From Deltaproteobacteria bacterium (GTDB lineage: Bacteria > Desulfobacterota > Desulfomonilia > UBA1062): DNA of 64,000 nt. The notes under the pieces were generated by a model that saw nothing but the letters and a program-made list of their open reading frames with translations, had not been told where the DNA came from and searched no databases. The translations under genes were made by a program, and so were the position numbers. Positions 11,001 through 17,102 of the stretch are shown piece after piece (within the stretch, counting starts at the first letter, position 1; each line of letters begins with the position of its first letter). The stretch is from the NCBI GenBank assembly GCA_029552245.1, contig JAKPDW010000053.1, positions 17,003-81,002 on the forward strand, written 5' to 3'.

Positions 11001-13116
11001 GCCTGCGGGCATTGTCGTCGGTGGCGTCGAGGTCGGATGGAGAGACGTCGAAGGGTTTGTCAGTCTGTGGGTTCCTTGCGAACGTGTCGGTTCCACCGAG
11101 GACATGAGGGGAAGTGCATGTTCCTCCATGGCCCTCCGATACACCCTGTTGCGGGTCCAATTTGAACTTCTCGGCATGATCCTGCGGCCAATGGTTGCCG
11201 GGTCGTATCGTAAGGTTTCTTTGTCTTGCATACTCCACGAACCGCTGTGCTGCAGCCGCAATCTCTTTGCTGATGCGATCCCGTATGTGCAGATCGACAT
11301 CCACCACGATGTCTCTCACCCTTGCCGAATCGCAGAGATCCAGAAACGGCTCCGCATCGTTGATGTTCCCCTCCTGCAGGATGAGCTTCACCGTGATGTT
11401 GCCTGACGTTTCCGAGGCATACTTCCTGATGTTCCTCCAGACCCGGTGGAAGTAATCCCTCCCCTTGATCTTCAGGTAGGAGTCCCGTGTGCCGGCATCG
11501 GGGGTGAGGATCAGCCTCAGCTTTCCGGCATTCACTCCGGCGGCATAGATGTCCTTGTATACCGTGCCGTTGGACTGGACCACGACAGAATAGTTTCTGT
11601 CCAGCAGGAAAGCGATCAGGTCGTCCATGTCGGCATTGATGGAGGGCTCACCGTTCCCGATGTAGAACTCGGCGCCCGGCTCCAACAACCCTCCCTCTTG
11701 CAGGGTGGCCACGGCATCCATGATCGACTCTTTGGAAGTCGGCTGGTGTCTCCCGACCTTCTCCACGTATCCGCAGTGGAGACATTTCAGGTTGCACGCA
11801 AGCAAATGATTGAGATTCACGTGGGAGATGGAGATATCCCAGTTCCGGCGCCACCTCTTTTTCACGAACCGTGGACAGCCTGCACAGCCGCCGAACTCTT
11901 TGTTCATCCTCCTTCGGATGATCTCTCTCTTCCTCGCAATGATGTCAGCCGTGTTCAACGGGCCGCGGGAAAGGTCCGCAAGGATTCCCTCGTCTTGGAT
12001 GTAGCCCGGATAACAGCATGTGTAGACGAGGTTGTCGTAATAGAAGGCGATGGCGTTCTCTATGTAGGTGCAGCTCATGTATTCACCATCCGGAGGGACG
12101 TCGGATAAACGGGCCGCCCCGGTTTTACCGGATTGTCCGGCGGTGAGATGGGCTGCCGATGAAGCTGTTGCCGCGGTGGAATGGATTACCTGACGCGCAG
12201 GGGTCATGAGTGACCGCAATCGCTCCTGTGATGCCTGGTCGACGATATCCGTGAAGTTGCTGAAGATGTCTTCTACAATATCATCATATGCCTTCCCGGT
12301 TCTTGCGGCTATTTCCTGGAGCGTTCGCGTGAAATGCATAATCACCTGGTCACGAAAATAGTCGGCATGGTGCGTCTCGCCGATCCTCTTGTAATAACGG
12401 TGCATCCAAGCCCGGGTCACTCCATTGTGGTAGATCTGGCGGACCGGGTCCAAGCTCGACCAGATGGAATCCGAATGCTTCCGGTACACGGCGTCCGTGA
12501 TATCGTCCATGTACTTGCCTTTGCCGTGCCTGCCCAGCAGAGAGGTGAAGAACTTGTCCCCGTTGTACACCTTGAACAGCTCTTCCGGGATCTCCTTGAC
12601 GATGTTGCGGAAGCAAAGGGTCAGAGTGAGGATCATGGCGCCCCTGATCAATTCCTCGGCGGACAGATCCCGCTTCAGGTCATCAGGCAGCTTGGATGCA
12701 CTCACCAGTGCACCGTATTCGTCGACTATCCTGGCGTTGTGGTAACACAAGACATAGTCGGGGTTGGCTTCCAGGAAATCCACCTGCTTCTGGAGCTTGG
12801 CAGGATCGGTCCAGTAGTCGTCACCCTCGCACAGGGCGATATAGGTTCCCCGTGCCCGCGGTAACACGAACTCGATGAAGGGTTTCCTTCCTTTCGAGTA
12901 CTGGTTCTCCGCCTGAAAGATGGGAACGATCAGGCCGGGGTGGTTCTCGGCATACTCCCGTATGATCCGGGGGGTGTTGTCCGTGGAGGCGTCATCATTG
13001 ATGATGATCTCGACGGGGAAGGTCGTCCTCTGTTCCAGGAAGGCATCGATGGTCTGACCGATGTACTTCTCGTGGTTGTAAGTTGTGCAGGCAATAGTCA
13101 CGAGAGGTCTTTCCAT
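2038..13116 (-). CDS. Giant multi-domain glycosyltransferase / radical SAM / methyltransferase / TPR protein (3,692 aa)
   Basis: One uninterrupted frame. Rough order from ATG 13116: GT2 (4-215, TTYNHEKYIGQ, INDDAS); radical SAM (about 345-690, CxxxCxxC at C441/C445/C448, with extra Cys clusters before it); GT2 (742-945, FLEDDGIP); a second GT2-like domain (998-1200); GT4 (1222-1650); TPR block (1683-1826); WbsX/GH99-like domain (about 1920-2255, FYLPQYHPIPEND, WWGKGFTEW, FCLCWANENW); TPR (2279-2419); second radical SAM (2444-2740, C2566/C2570/C2573, preceded by a SPASM-like Cys region); TPR (2781-2893); class I methyltransferase (2919-3150, LEIAPGFGR); GT2-like (3198-3420); and a GT-A-like C-terminus with DDDV near 3536. 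A TTG 21 bases upstream is in frame, but ATG 13116 follows GGGAAG and starts the GT2 domain directly. No membrane segment was seen, so it is probably cytoplasmic. It overlaps the next GT gene by 4 bases. Its start faces away from the flagellin gene, which hints at flagellin or surface-glycan modification. The product is unknown. Confidence 0.85.
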   Translation of the reverse strand: MERPLVTIACTTYNHEKYIGQTIDAFLEQRTTFPVEIIINDDASTDNTPRIIREYAENHPGLIVPIFQAENQYSKGRKPFIEFVLPRARGTYIALCEGDDYWTDPAKLQKQVDFLEANPDYVLCYHNARIVDEYGALVSASKLPDDLKRDLSAEELIRGAMILTLTLCFRNIVKEIPEELFKVYNGDKFFTSLLGRHGKGKYMDDITDAVYRKHSDSIWSSLDPVRQIYHNGVTRAWMHRYYKRIGETHHADYFRDQVIMHFTRTLQEIAARTGKAYDDIVEDIFSNFTDIVDQASQERLRSLMTPARQVIHSTAATASSAAHLTAGQSGKTGAARLSDVPPDGEYMSCTYIENAIAFYYDNLVYTCCYPGYIQDEGILADLSRGPLNTADIIARKREIIRRRMNKEFGGCAGCPRFVKKRWRRNWDISISHVNLNHLLACNLKCLHCGYVEKVGRHQPTSKESIMDAVATLQEGGLLEPGAEFYIGNGEPSINADMDDLIAFLLDRNYSVVVQSNGTVYKDIYAAGVNAGKLRLILTPDAGTRDSYLKIKGRDYFHRVWRNIRKYASETSGNITVKLILQEGNINDAEPFLDLCDSARVRDIVVDVDLHIRDRISKEIAAAAQRFVEYARQRNLTIRPGNHWPQDHAEKFKLDPQQGVSEGHGGTCTSPHVLGGTDTFARNPQTDKPFDVSPSDLDATDDNARRRQGHRLRDALDRKGWSHKYDIYARYFEHVRELRRVTDPTISVIVISWRLHPDNLRSFQILQEQRSENFELIFVDNGGQPGEFTCLEPFIDTLVRLNENTGAYLARNIGAAFSRAPILLFLEDDGIPEKNLIRAHLELFDKYDIIACRGLYVPKTDNPLNNQQGHYYVGDTEYPTFAHVEGNTTYRADVFFQAGGWDDEIRFGGGGLELSFRLLSIDPDKRKQIYSPAPVIYHDYVTDEAHLENKLAKQALSFERLRRKYPLWDETMKNYRLNIGRDDLLIRRGDATAGQDVPAISLVVTVGPDHRQAMRTLASLGCQDVSGVELVLAYPGEGDTRDAVKEWIAANPAFAVRTFEHAPGEDASVLDQAVGQARGRYILWISPGVELVDPEAIRILKSTIDDHFDADILYSHKLAVHDPAKEPGMVLFKDWYARKDDLADAMAVGLCIPTDMLLVRKDLYRLVGGYKTLPPGRCQETFVARVAGMKRYNLKLIDEVLYRSPHDEPYTSLDDASREDVRQVTRVLYVNHNVYPIERSGTPLSTLHHALGMARRGVETAVLIPAPELEDNFSREPREGFTLYRVPAMNKFDAYCAAPGEDATAWYRKIIEDVIDDFCPQVVQVNDYVYMPAEIVEIFARRGCIVVRNVCNCEELCHQDYPVLSSGLDGRLCLGPKNPGTCADCLATLPEAALRNLAPQNQSHPVGKKIEDRFAYVRRLYRDAVDMVVFTSEPFRDYFTRFIPIPHEKTRVIPRGFDFAFPRPTARNSRPGGILHFAFVGNIMFSKGIDVALRAFERVCGRGGFVFHVYGQIVNPEYQQWLDRLQSAHPESFIYQGAFTDGDLPSIAAAIDVCIVPSYFDTYNRVLREFIYLGVPVIATDFFGAFIVQDGINGFRIPVGDADALAGKMLDLINTPSLVDDLARGAMQTQIPGLDEEIDALLETYRDLYAHVSGKRKVRMARMLTTRRKRSPSVAGKKPGKAYVLQARSALAEGRLEDAQGLLDKALSRDPADPRALHQLALLRHRQGDLRQAVELLQKAVALAPGDAELTNDLGTLCYLNGDHDRAVTLFYRAVNLDRTLLDARRNLADLLAAQGRLKEAERQYTEVLRQNPGDTDAQEALERIKGVAKDSSPSPIHCAHTGSESSDDLIQNRFRNTRACTNALMTPAMDLLQDGRSALPETQDASKTLGKRRPVATPETTESTSMEKPRKDQPAPADRAVRFLAFYLPQYHPIPENDRWWGKGFTEWTNVAKARPLFEGHYQPHIPADLGFYDLRLAETREAQAELARSHGISGFCYYHYWFKGRRLLNRVFDEVLASGRPDFPFCLCWANENWTRVWDGGDKKILMRQDYGEEDDLAHIRWLLAAFKDPRYIKIHGRPLFLVYRAGGLPDPSRTAALWRKEAKRAGFPDLYLCRVESFADEQTPPAELGFDAAVEFQPDWSMLGLKDDTYPDLHVYDYGDVVQRMMSKPQPGYLRFPCVTPSWDNTPRRGKDGVVLHGSTPELYGKWLESAVRKACANAPEERIVFINAWNEWAEGNHLEPDLKHGTAYLETTRRVARDEDDPARLCESLTKKALKAADKGEADFARKLFEAALSHDPHSPATLHHYGSFLFSQGKPADARDRLVQALEADPSNPEYHNDLAAVLHALGDTEKAIESLEKALEADPEYAPALKNLTEVLLESGQIGKASETCQRLLSIHPDDAEASSLWNTVRKELGETEEPDLSHSSAHARARTFSRQRPEGVMCLMPFTTMTLSFLGVYNCACPDWIKMKIGDLGASTIADTWNSEQARWIRAKMYEGKWEEICNWFCPHVITHEKTGRLHRYDELEAGDLVTAQLAEEIRQGRTRLDSTPLVFKLDNSQICNLSCIMCSRFLHREDPVMLAKTTDDLRRHLPAARRIVMSGFGDPLARPDTRALLMDEELGHLKFDLITNALLLPRFWDRIRHQNFGDLLVSIDAADKKTYETIRRGGVWEDLLESLALIEKNREKFDSITLNMTVMRENYRSIPAFIDLALSRGFKASFQRIRGPYPWQNIFDPPDEDALRTLQGIVEHELAKRDTSRVFFGDLLVFNEHTPGSTEAPGQEALRLFEQGMLAEAIAAMERAVANDPDNAVLHNDLGAMYHASGEASKARACFEKALDLDPTYAPSLKNLTELFMEMGRPDDARATCSTLISLHPADEEAGRLWAVINGGIEGGAPVGNGAIQDTANTCEDTPNSIRKNREQWSNYEWTEAGDEWSACWGGTGQLWERTIKPRISSFLPSGHILEIAPGFGRCTQYLVPECSELTLVDLTEKCIEACRKRFQAHSHIRCFVNDGKSLDMLEDDSIDFAFSWDSLVHVEKDVMRSYLHELSAKLKPGGAAFLHHSNMGAFLDPTTGKLTVKNDHWRGEDMSAKLFRDFCLEAGLKCVSQEILAWGGDVLNDCFSVVVKEPGYDPDKTVVVENPDFMDESKGRKNPPAIYGAGCLPGSGQAAFEHGEAKGKPGGDAPEAVRTPCTLSIVMCVSEDADRAVRSVKSLLRGLPRHGVELIVAAPAGGGQASDRLERLQNDGLTLVIPEGPCTEVNRCVTAAKKASGRFLALTDDSVLFSKTWLPEIMKAIDESDGFDALVGKTVTVDGLIVEAGSSSPGKDWLEGRGEGSVLHDPAYSFSCLASSGSRYAMLVSRRAWDDMDGLDEGLEHLGCALVDLGLRMVSRGFGILYQPQCVLVANDGVSSRAQEPASLSLAPGRLASLRPRELAPGILQAVSGSGRRRVLVLGIYLANTLNTVTDLVGVFSRSRFHDVTQKWVALNGPAPDAATARVTVRELTGRFPKFQIVNDLLAGEDLKGYDYVILCDDDVVLPEGFVDSFVGLQERLGFAVAQPARTLNSYIDHPIVQQHIGVHARQTLFVEIGPVVSFHRSSFDFVFPFDLTSPMGWGYENVWAREVLTRGLKMGIIDAVCVDHSIRKPVANYDWSQADEQRNAYLAGNPHLALEDCFTVLEAHLIAEERV

Positions 13117-13505
13117 ATCAGCTTCCCTGTCCCTCAAGTGGGTTTGCAGAGCTCCATGCCCGGCTCATGGAACGATCTCGTGGCCATTCGTCATCAACCA
13201 CCCATGGATAAAGACATATAGAGCTGTCGTGCATCATGGGCCTGCCTTTGTCTGCAATTTTTAGCAAGATACATGCCCGCCAATGCCCTTAAAAATGCAT
13301 AATAATATCGATGGGATGGAAATCGTCGCGGGGGGTATTTGTCAATAAATTGACGGGCAGCCCTGCGCAACGTTGTCGTGAGCCCGGTAAACAACAATGA
13401 ACAACAAAAGGAAGGTCCGGACCTGGCGTCTGATGGAGCAGGGGTGTTTTGCCGCTTCCCGGTGCCTACCCGAGGACAGAATATAGAGGCGCGCAAGAAA
13501 AATGC
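13117..13505. other. Intergenic promoter region between the giant glycan gene (-) and the flagellin gene (+)
   Basis: About 390 bases, clearly more AT-rich than the flanking genes, separating two divergent transcription units. Open frames crossing it on the minus strand show no family features and no ribosome site, and I do not call them. The promoter for the glycan operon should lie here, but I could not pick a convincing -35/-10 or -24/-12 pair on the minus strand. Confidence 0.5.
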
Positions 13506-13532
13506 TAAAGTTAACAAACGGAGTGACGATAA
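13506..13532 (+). promoter_or_regulatory. Sigma28 (FliA) promoter of the flagellin gene
   Basis: TAAAGTTA (13506-13513), an 11-base spacer and GACGATAA (13525-13532) match the flagellar sigma28 consensus TAAAGTTT-N11-GCCGATAA at nearly every position, with the correct spacing. Transcription would begin near 13540, leaving a leader of about 130 bases before the flagellin ATG. This places the filament genes in the last class of flagellar expression, as is usual for flagellins. Confidence 0.85.
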
Positions 13533-13585
13533 GAGAGACTGTATGACCAAAAAAACCTAAAAAGGAGGTGAGGAAACAGGAGGTC

Positions 13586-13609
13586 TGATCAGTACCGAAA
13601 AACTGATCA
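13586..13609 (+). promoter_or_regulatory. Hairpin in the flagellin 5' leader
   Basis: TGATCAGT (13586-13593) and ACTGATCA (13602-13609) form a perfect 8-bp stem with an 8-base A-rich loop. It lies just downstream of two Shine-Dalgarno-like GGAGG runs (13563-13584) that have no suitable start codon. It is not followed by a T tract, so a terminator role is unlikely; stabilisation or translational control of the leader is more plausible. Confidence 0.5.
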
Positions 13610-13621
13610 CAAATGAACACC

Positions 13622-13639
13622 CCGGCCACGGATGGTCGG
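13622..13639 (+). promoter_or_regulatory. GGA-loop hairpin, candidate CsrA site in the flagellin leader
   Basis: CCGGCCA (13622-13628) pairs with TGGTCGG (13633-13639), with one G-U, to present the tetraloop CGGA. A GGA in the loop of a short stem is the hallmark of CsrA/RsmA binding sites. A second pair of GGA motifs lies in the Shine-Dalgarno sequence at 13657-13662, so two sites could be bridged by one dimer, as described for the Bacillus hag leader. The structure is seen; binding by CsrA is inference. Confidence 0.5.
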
Positions 13640-13654
13640 AACCAAACAAAAATC

Positions 13655-13661
13655 AAGGAGG
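13655..13661 (+). promoter_or_regulatory. Ribosome binding site of the flagellin gene
   Basis: AAGGAGG lies 8 bases before the ATG at 13670. This is a near-perfect anti-16S match and settles the flagellin start. It also contains GGA motifs that could be occluded by a regulator acting on the hairpin just upstream. Confidence 0.8.
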
Positions 13662-13669
13662 ATTGAATC

Positions 13670-14500
13670 ATGGCACTTCGCATCAACACCAACGTAGCGG
13701 CAATCAACGCACACCGTCAGCTCCTCGTCACCGAAGCCGGCATGAACAAGAGCATGGAGCGGCTCTCCAGCGGCTACCGCATCAACAAGGCGGCCGACGA
13801 CGCCGCGGGCCTCGCCATCGCCAACAGGCTCCGCGCCAACGTCAAGTCGCTCACGGTCGCATCCCGCAACGTGACAGAGGGCAAGGCGCTGCTGCAGATC
13901 GCCGAGGGTTCGGCCAACCAGATCGAGAGCATCCTCGAGAGGATGAAGGAACTCGCCGTCCAGGCATCCTCGGCGAACGCGGGCACCGACCGCGACAAGC
14001 TGGATGCAGAGTTCCAGTCGCTCATCGATGAGATCGACCGCATCGTGGACGACACGAATTACCAGGGCACCAAGCTCCTCGACGGCAACTTCGACGGCAC
14101 GTTCCAGGTCGGCGCCATGAACGCGGCCGACTCGAGCGGGAGCTCCCAGATCAACATCGCCATCAGCGGCCTTGACACAACGACCCTCGGTATCTCGACA
14201 GCGGCGGTCGACTCCGCGGCGCATGCCGACTCCGCCATCGGGCTCATCGACGATGCCATCAACACCCTGGCAGGCGTCCTCGGCGACATCGGCGCGACCA
14301 TGAACCGCCTCGACTACACCTACTCCAACCTCCAGGTGCAGATCGAGAACTTCTCGGCTGCCGAGTCCGTCATCAGGGACGTGGACATGGCCTCGGAGAT
14401 GGTGACCTTCACCAAGAGCCAGATCCTGCTCCAGGCCGGCACCGCCATGCTCGCGCAGGCCAACATGTCGAGCCAGGTCGTCCTGAGTCTCTTCGGGTAA
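13670..14500 (+). CDS. fliC: Flagellin
   Basis: A 276-residue flagellin, the filament subunit exported through the flagellar type III apparatus. The conserved N-terminal D0/D1 helices are complete (MALRINTNVAAINAHRQL, then ERLSSGYRINKAADDAAGLA), as is the C-terminal D0 (SQILLQAGTAMLAQANMSSQ ending VLSLFG). The central variable region is very short, so the protein is close to a minimal flagellin with D0/D1 domains and little D2/D3. It contains a Ser/Thr-rich stretch around residues 150-190 (DSSGSSQ, DTTTLG) that could be a glycan site. A sigma28 promoter and a strong ribosome site lie upstream, and flaG and fliD follow on the same strand. The divergent gene encodes a giant glycosyltransferase protein, a common arrangement for flagellin-glycosylation loci. 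Confidence 0.96.
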   Translation: MALRINTNVAAINAHRQLLVTEAGMNKSMERLSSGYRINKAADDAAGLAIANRLRANVKSLTVASRNVTEGKALLQIAEGSANQIESILERMKELAVQASSANAGTDRDKLDAEFQSLIDEIDRIVDDTNYQGTKLLDGNFDGTFQVGAMNAADSSGSSQINIAISGLDTTTLGISTAAVDSAAHADSAIGLIDDAINTLAGVLGDIGATMNRLDYTYSNLQVQIENFSAAESVIRDVDMASEMVTFTKSQILLQAGTAMLAQANMSSQVVLSLFG

Positions 14501-14513
14501 TGACTGAGAACGC

Positions 14514-14544
14514 GCGGGTCACGGGGTGACGCCCCGTGACCCGC
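14514..14544 (+). terminator. Strong hairpin after the flagellin gene (terminator or mRNA-stabilising stem)
   Basis: GCGGGTCACGGGG (14514-14526) and CCCCGTGACCCGC (14532-14544) form a perfect 13-bp stem with a 5-base loop, starting 13 bases after the flagellin stop. No T tract follows, and flaG begins only 16 bases later. Partial termination or protection of the abundant flagellin mRNA from 3' decay fits better than a full stop. Confidence 0.6.
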
Positions 14545-14560
14545 AGCGTGAGAGGCGGGT

Positions 14561-14941
14561 ATGGCCATGAAGATCGAGAGCTTGACCGTGATGCCGGGCG
14601 ACAGGCTCAGCCGGGATGGCCCGGTTCCTCAGCCAGTGGCCGTGTCGAAGCCCAGGATCCCGGACAGCGACAGCGATTCGCAGGCGGCGACGAAACCCCT
14701 CCAGAAAGACGATCGGTCCGCCGATGAGATGAAGAAGGACATCGAGGCGATCAACGAGCAGCTTGCGGTCTTGAACCAGTCCCTGCAGTTCAGGATAGAC
14801 GAGGAGTCGAAGGACGTGGTGATCAGGATCGTGGACAAGGACAGCGGTGAGGTGATCAAGCAGATCCCTCCCGAGGAGATCATGAACCTCAGGCGCCGCC
14901 TGAGGGAGATGTCTTCGCTGTTCGTGGAGCGGACCGTGTAG
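14561..14941 (+). CDS. flaG: FlaG family protein
   Basis: A 126-residue protein of the FlaG family, which influences filament length and is usually found between flagellin and fliD, as here. The first 55 residues are polar, low in complexity and probably disordered. The conserved FlaG core is the C-terminal part: LNQSLQFRIDEESKDVVIRI, then DKDSGEVIKQIPPEEIMNL, the family signature, and a terminal helix. The ATG at 14561 follows an AGAGGCGGGT stretch; a second ATG two codons later is possible. It lies 60 bases after the flagellin stop and about 70 before fliD, so all three probably share transcripts reading through the hairpin at 14514. Confidence 0.88.
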   Translation: MAMKIESLTVMPGDRLSRDGPVPQPVAVSKPRIPDSDSDSQAATKPLQKDDRSADEMKKDIEAINEQLAVLNQSLQFRIDEESKDVVIRIVDKDSGEVIKQIPPEEIMNLRRRLREMSSLFVERTV

Positions 14942-15010
14942 GGAGAGACAAGGCCCGCTCCCGTTGGACGCGGGGGCGGGGCCGATCTTTCGGGGGAAGA
15001 GGGGGAACCC

Positions 15011-16381
15011 ATGGCAACGTACATCTCGGGGCTCACTTCGGGGCTCGACTGGCAGTCCGTGATCTCTGACCTCATGGCCATCGAGCGCAGGCCCATCACG
15101 CTCCTCGAAGAGAGGAAGACCGCGCTCGAGGCCCAGAAGTCGGCGTGGCGAGAGGTCAACACGAAGCTCAACTCGCTCATGTCGGCCGCCCAGGCCCTCT
15201 CCTCGAGCGACGACTTCGAGGTCTACAGCGGGCAGGCGGCCATAAGCGGATCGAGCAAGTCGGTGAGCGACATCCTCGACTACGCGGTGGGGACCAACGC
15301 GAGCCAAGGCTCGTACTCGATCACCGTCAACAGGCTGGCCCAGGCGCAGAAGTTCGCAAGCGCCGCGTTCGCTTCCGACGACACGGAGCTCGGGATCTCC
15401 GGCACGGTCACGCTCAACGGCAGGGACCTGACGATCGACGCGACGGACACGCTCGAAGACATCCGGGACAAGATCAACGCCCTGAACTCCGGGGATGACC
15501 CGGCAGGTGTGACCGCCTCGATCATCAAGGTCGCAGACGACGAATACCGGCTCACCGTGGCCTCCAAGGAGACGGGCGCATCCGGCATCGACATCGTCGA
15601 CGGCTCGGGCGTGTTCTCCTCGGGCCTTGGCATGAACGAGACCGTCTCCGGCCAGGACGCGGAGATCGTGGTCGAGGGGTTCACGATCACGAGGAGTTCC
15701 AACCTGATAAGCGACGTCATCGCAGGCGTGACCCTGAACCTCAAGGGTGCGGACGAGAGCGCCACGATCACGCTCACGGTAAGCCGCGACAACTCGGGCG
15801 TAAAGGACAAGATAGAGAGTTTCGTGAGCGCCTACAACGACCTCATGTCTTACATAGACGACCAGAACACGCCCGCGGGCGACACCGAGAAACCCCTCTA
15901 TGCGGATTCCTCGCTCGCCCAGCTGAAGAAGACGATCCGCAACGCCATCCTCTCCGGTGTGGACGGTCTCTCGTCCACGCTCGATCACCTGAGCCTCATA
16001 GGAGTGAACATCGACAAGTACGGCAAGCTGTCCATCGACGACGACACGCTGGAAGGGTACCTCGAGACGAACTTCGAGGACGTGGTGAGCCTGTTCAGCG
16101 CGGACGGCCTCACCTATGAGACCACCGGCGTCGCCTCGAGGCTTGAAGAGGCCATAGACGCCATGACCGACAGCATCGACGGGTACGTGGTGACCAGGCA
16201 GGAATCCCTCCAGTCGCAGATGGACAAGCTCGACAGGAAGATCGAGGACATGGAGGAGCGTCTCGAGAGGAAACAGAAGGCGCTCGAGAGCAAGTTCGTG
16301 GCCATGGAGACCATGCTGAGCACGCTGCAGGCGCAACAGGACTGGCTCTCCAGCCAGATCAGCACGCTCGTATCGAAGTGA
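15011..16381 (+). CDS. fliD: Flagellar hook-associated protein 2 (filament cap)
   Basis: A 456-residue FliD, the cap that promotes flagellin insertion at the growing filament tip. The N-terminal FliD_N domain is typical: ISGLTSGLDWQSVISDLMAI, then RRPITLLEERKTALEAQKSA. The C-terminal domain carries the usual LSLIGVNIDKYGKLSID motif, and the protein ends in a coiled coil rich in Leu, Glu and Lys (about 385-450), as FliD proteins do. The length is normal for the family. The ATG at 15011 is preceded by GAGGGGGAA. No fliS follows within the window; the strand switches after a strong terminator, so fliD ends the filament unit. Confidence 0.95.
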   Translation: MATYISGLTSGLDWQSVISDLMAIERRPITLLEERKTALEAQKSAWREVNTKLNSLMSAAQALSSSDDFEVYSGQAAISGSSKSVSDILDYAVGTNASQGSYSITVNRLAQAQKFASAAFASDDTELGISGTVTLNGRDLTIDATDTLEDIRDKINALNSGDDPAGVTASIIKVADDEYRLTVASKETGASGIDIVDGSGVFSSGLGMNETVSGQDAEIVVEGFTITRSSNLISDVIAGVTLNLKGADESATITLTVSRDNSGVKDKIESFVSAYNDLMSYIDDQNTPAGDTEKPLYADSSLAQLKKTIRNAILSGVDGLSSTLDHLSLIGVNIDKYGKLSIDDDTLEGYLETNFEDVVSLFSADGLTYETTGVASRLEEAIDAMTDSIDGYVVTRQESLQSQMDKLDRKIEDMEERLERKQKALESKFVAMETMLSTLQAQQDWLSSQISTLVSK

Positions 16382-16429
16382 CCTGAGGGCGTCTCAAGGG
16401 CGGGGATCGGAACCATCGACGGAAACAAG

Positions 16430-16467
16430 AACAACCGGGCGGCTTCCCTGAAAGCCGCCCGGTTGTT
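16430..16467. terminator. Bidirectional rho-independent terminator after fliD
   Basis: AACAACCGGGCGGCTT (16430-16445) pairs perfectly with AAGCCGCCCGGTTGTT (16452-16467) around a 6-base loop, followed by a short T-rich stretch on the plus strand. It sits between the convergent ends of fliD and the Cache-domain gene, and can terminate both, since the A-rich left flank gives U residues on the other strand. Confidence 0.9.
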
Positions 16468-16504
16468 TCTGTATGGCCCGCTTGCCGCTCTTTCTGCCGT
16501 GCCG

Positions 16505-16999
16505 TTACTGGCAGCCCGCCTCCGATATGCCGAACGCGGCGGCGTAGACGATCACCTTGGTGCCCGCCATGTTCGCTGTCTTGAAGAAGGCGCATTTCAG
16601 ATCTGGTGCGTTGTTCTTCTTCGGGTTGGGCCACCAGTACGACGTCCAGCCCGAGCCGTACTTCTCCGCCTTGCCCTTCATCTCCGCGCCGAAGAACTTG
16701 CCTTTTGCGTCCTTGATCTGCGTGCAGTCCTTGTTGAGCAGCTCGGGCGCGACAGGGTGCATGATCACCACTGCCCCCATGTCCGTGACGTAGACGTAGT
16801 TGCCTTCGCCGAAACGGTATTTCTTCAGCTCGTCCAAGGCGGCCTTGCCCTTCGCCTCGATGACGCCGACGGCGTAATTGACGGCGCTCACGAGCTCTTT
16901 CTTCGCCGCCTCGTCGTCGGCCTTCGCCGCCTGGGGCAAGAACCCAACAACCAGTACACAGACAAGGAGACAGACGGACAACCAAAGGAGTCTTCTCAT
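16505..16999 (-). CDS. Exported single-Cache-domain protein
   Basis: The start is set at ATG 16999, where GGAGGTG lies 6 bases upstream; an in-frame start 57 bases further out lacks a site and would precede the signal peptide. The 164-residue product begins MRRLLWLSVCLLVCVLVV and ends its signal near AAKADD, so it should be periplasmic. The body resembles small Cache domains: a long helix (VSAVNYAVGVIEAKGKAAL) then FGEGNYVYVTDMGAVVIMHP and a sheet ending YVAAAFG-like (VIVYAAAFG). Such free-standing Cache proteins are thought to bind small ligands and to work with sensors or chemoreceptors, which would suit its place beside flagellar genes, but no partner is encoded here. Three Cys residues lie in the C-terminal half. 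It is convergent with fliD. Confidence 0.7.
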   Translation of the reverse strand: MRRLLWLSVCLLVCVLVVGFLPQAAKADDEAAKKELVSAVNYAVGVIEAKGKAALDELKKYRFGEGNYVYVTDMGAVVIMHPVAPELLNKDCTQIKDAKGKFFGAEMKGKAEKYGSGWTSYWWPNPKKNNAPDLKCAFFKTANMAGTKVIVYAAAFGISEAGCQ

Positions 17000-17102
17000 G
17001 ATACACCTCCGGGGTAAGTTTCCCGTGTATATCGGATGAATGAGGCCGAATATCAATACCGAATAATGAACGTGATAACGTATGGATATGATGGGTGATG
17101 GT

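Noticed and set aside
13194..13707. Two overlapping minus-strand frames in the flagellin promoter region
   Set aside because: They span the sigma28 promoter and leader, lack ribosome sites and resemble no family.
16987..17056. Longer N-terminus for the Cache protein starting at 17056
   Set aside because: It would place a polar stretch before the signal peptide, and the strong GGAGGTG site belongs to the start at 16999.
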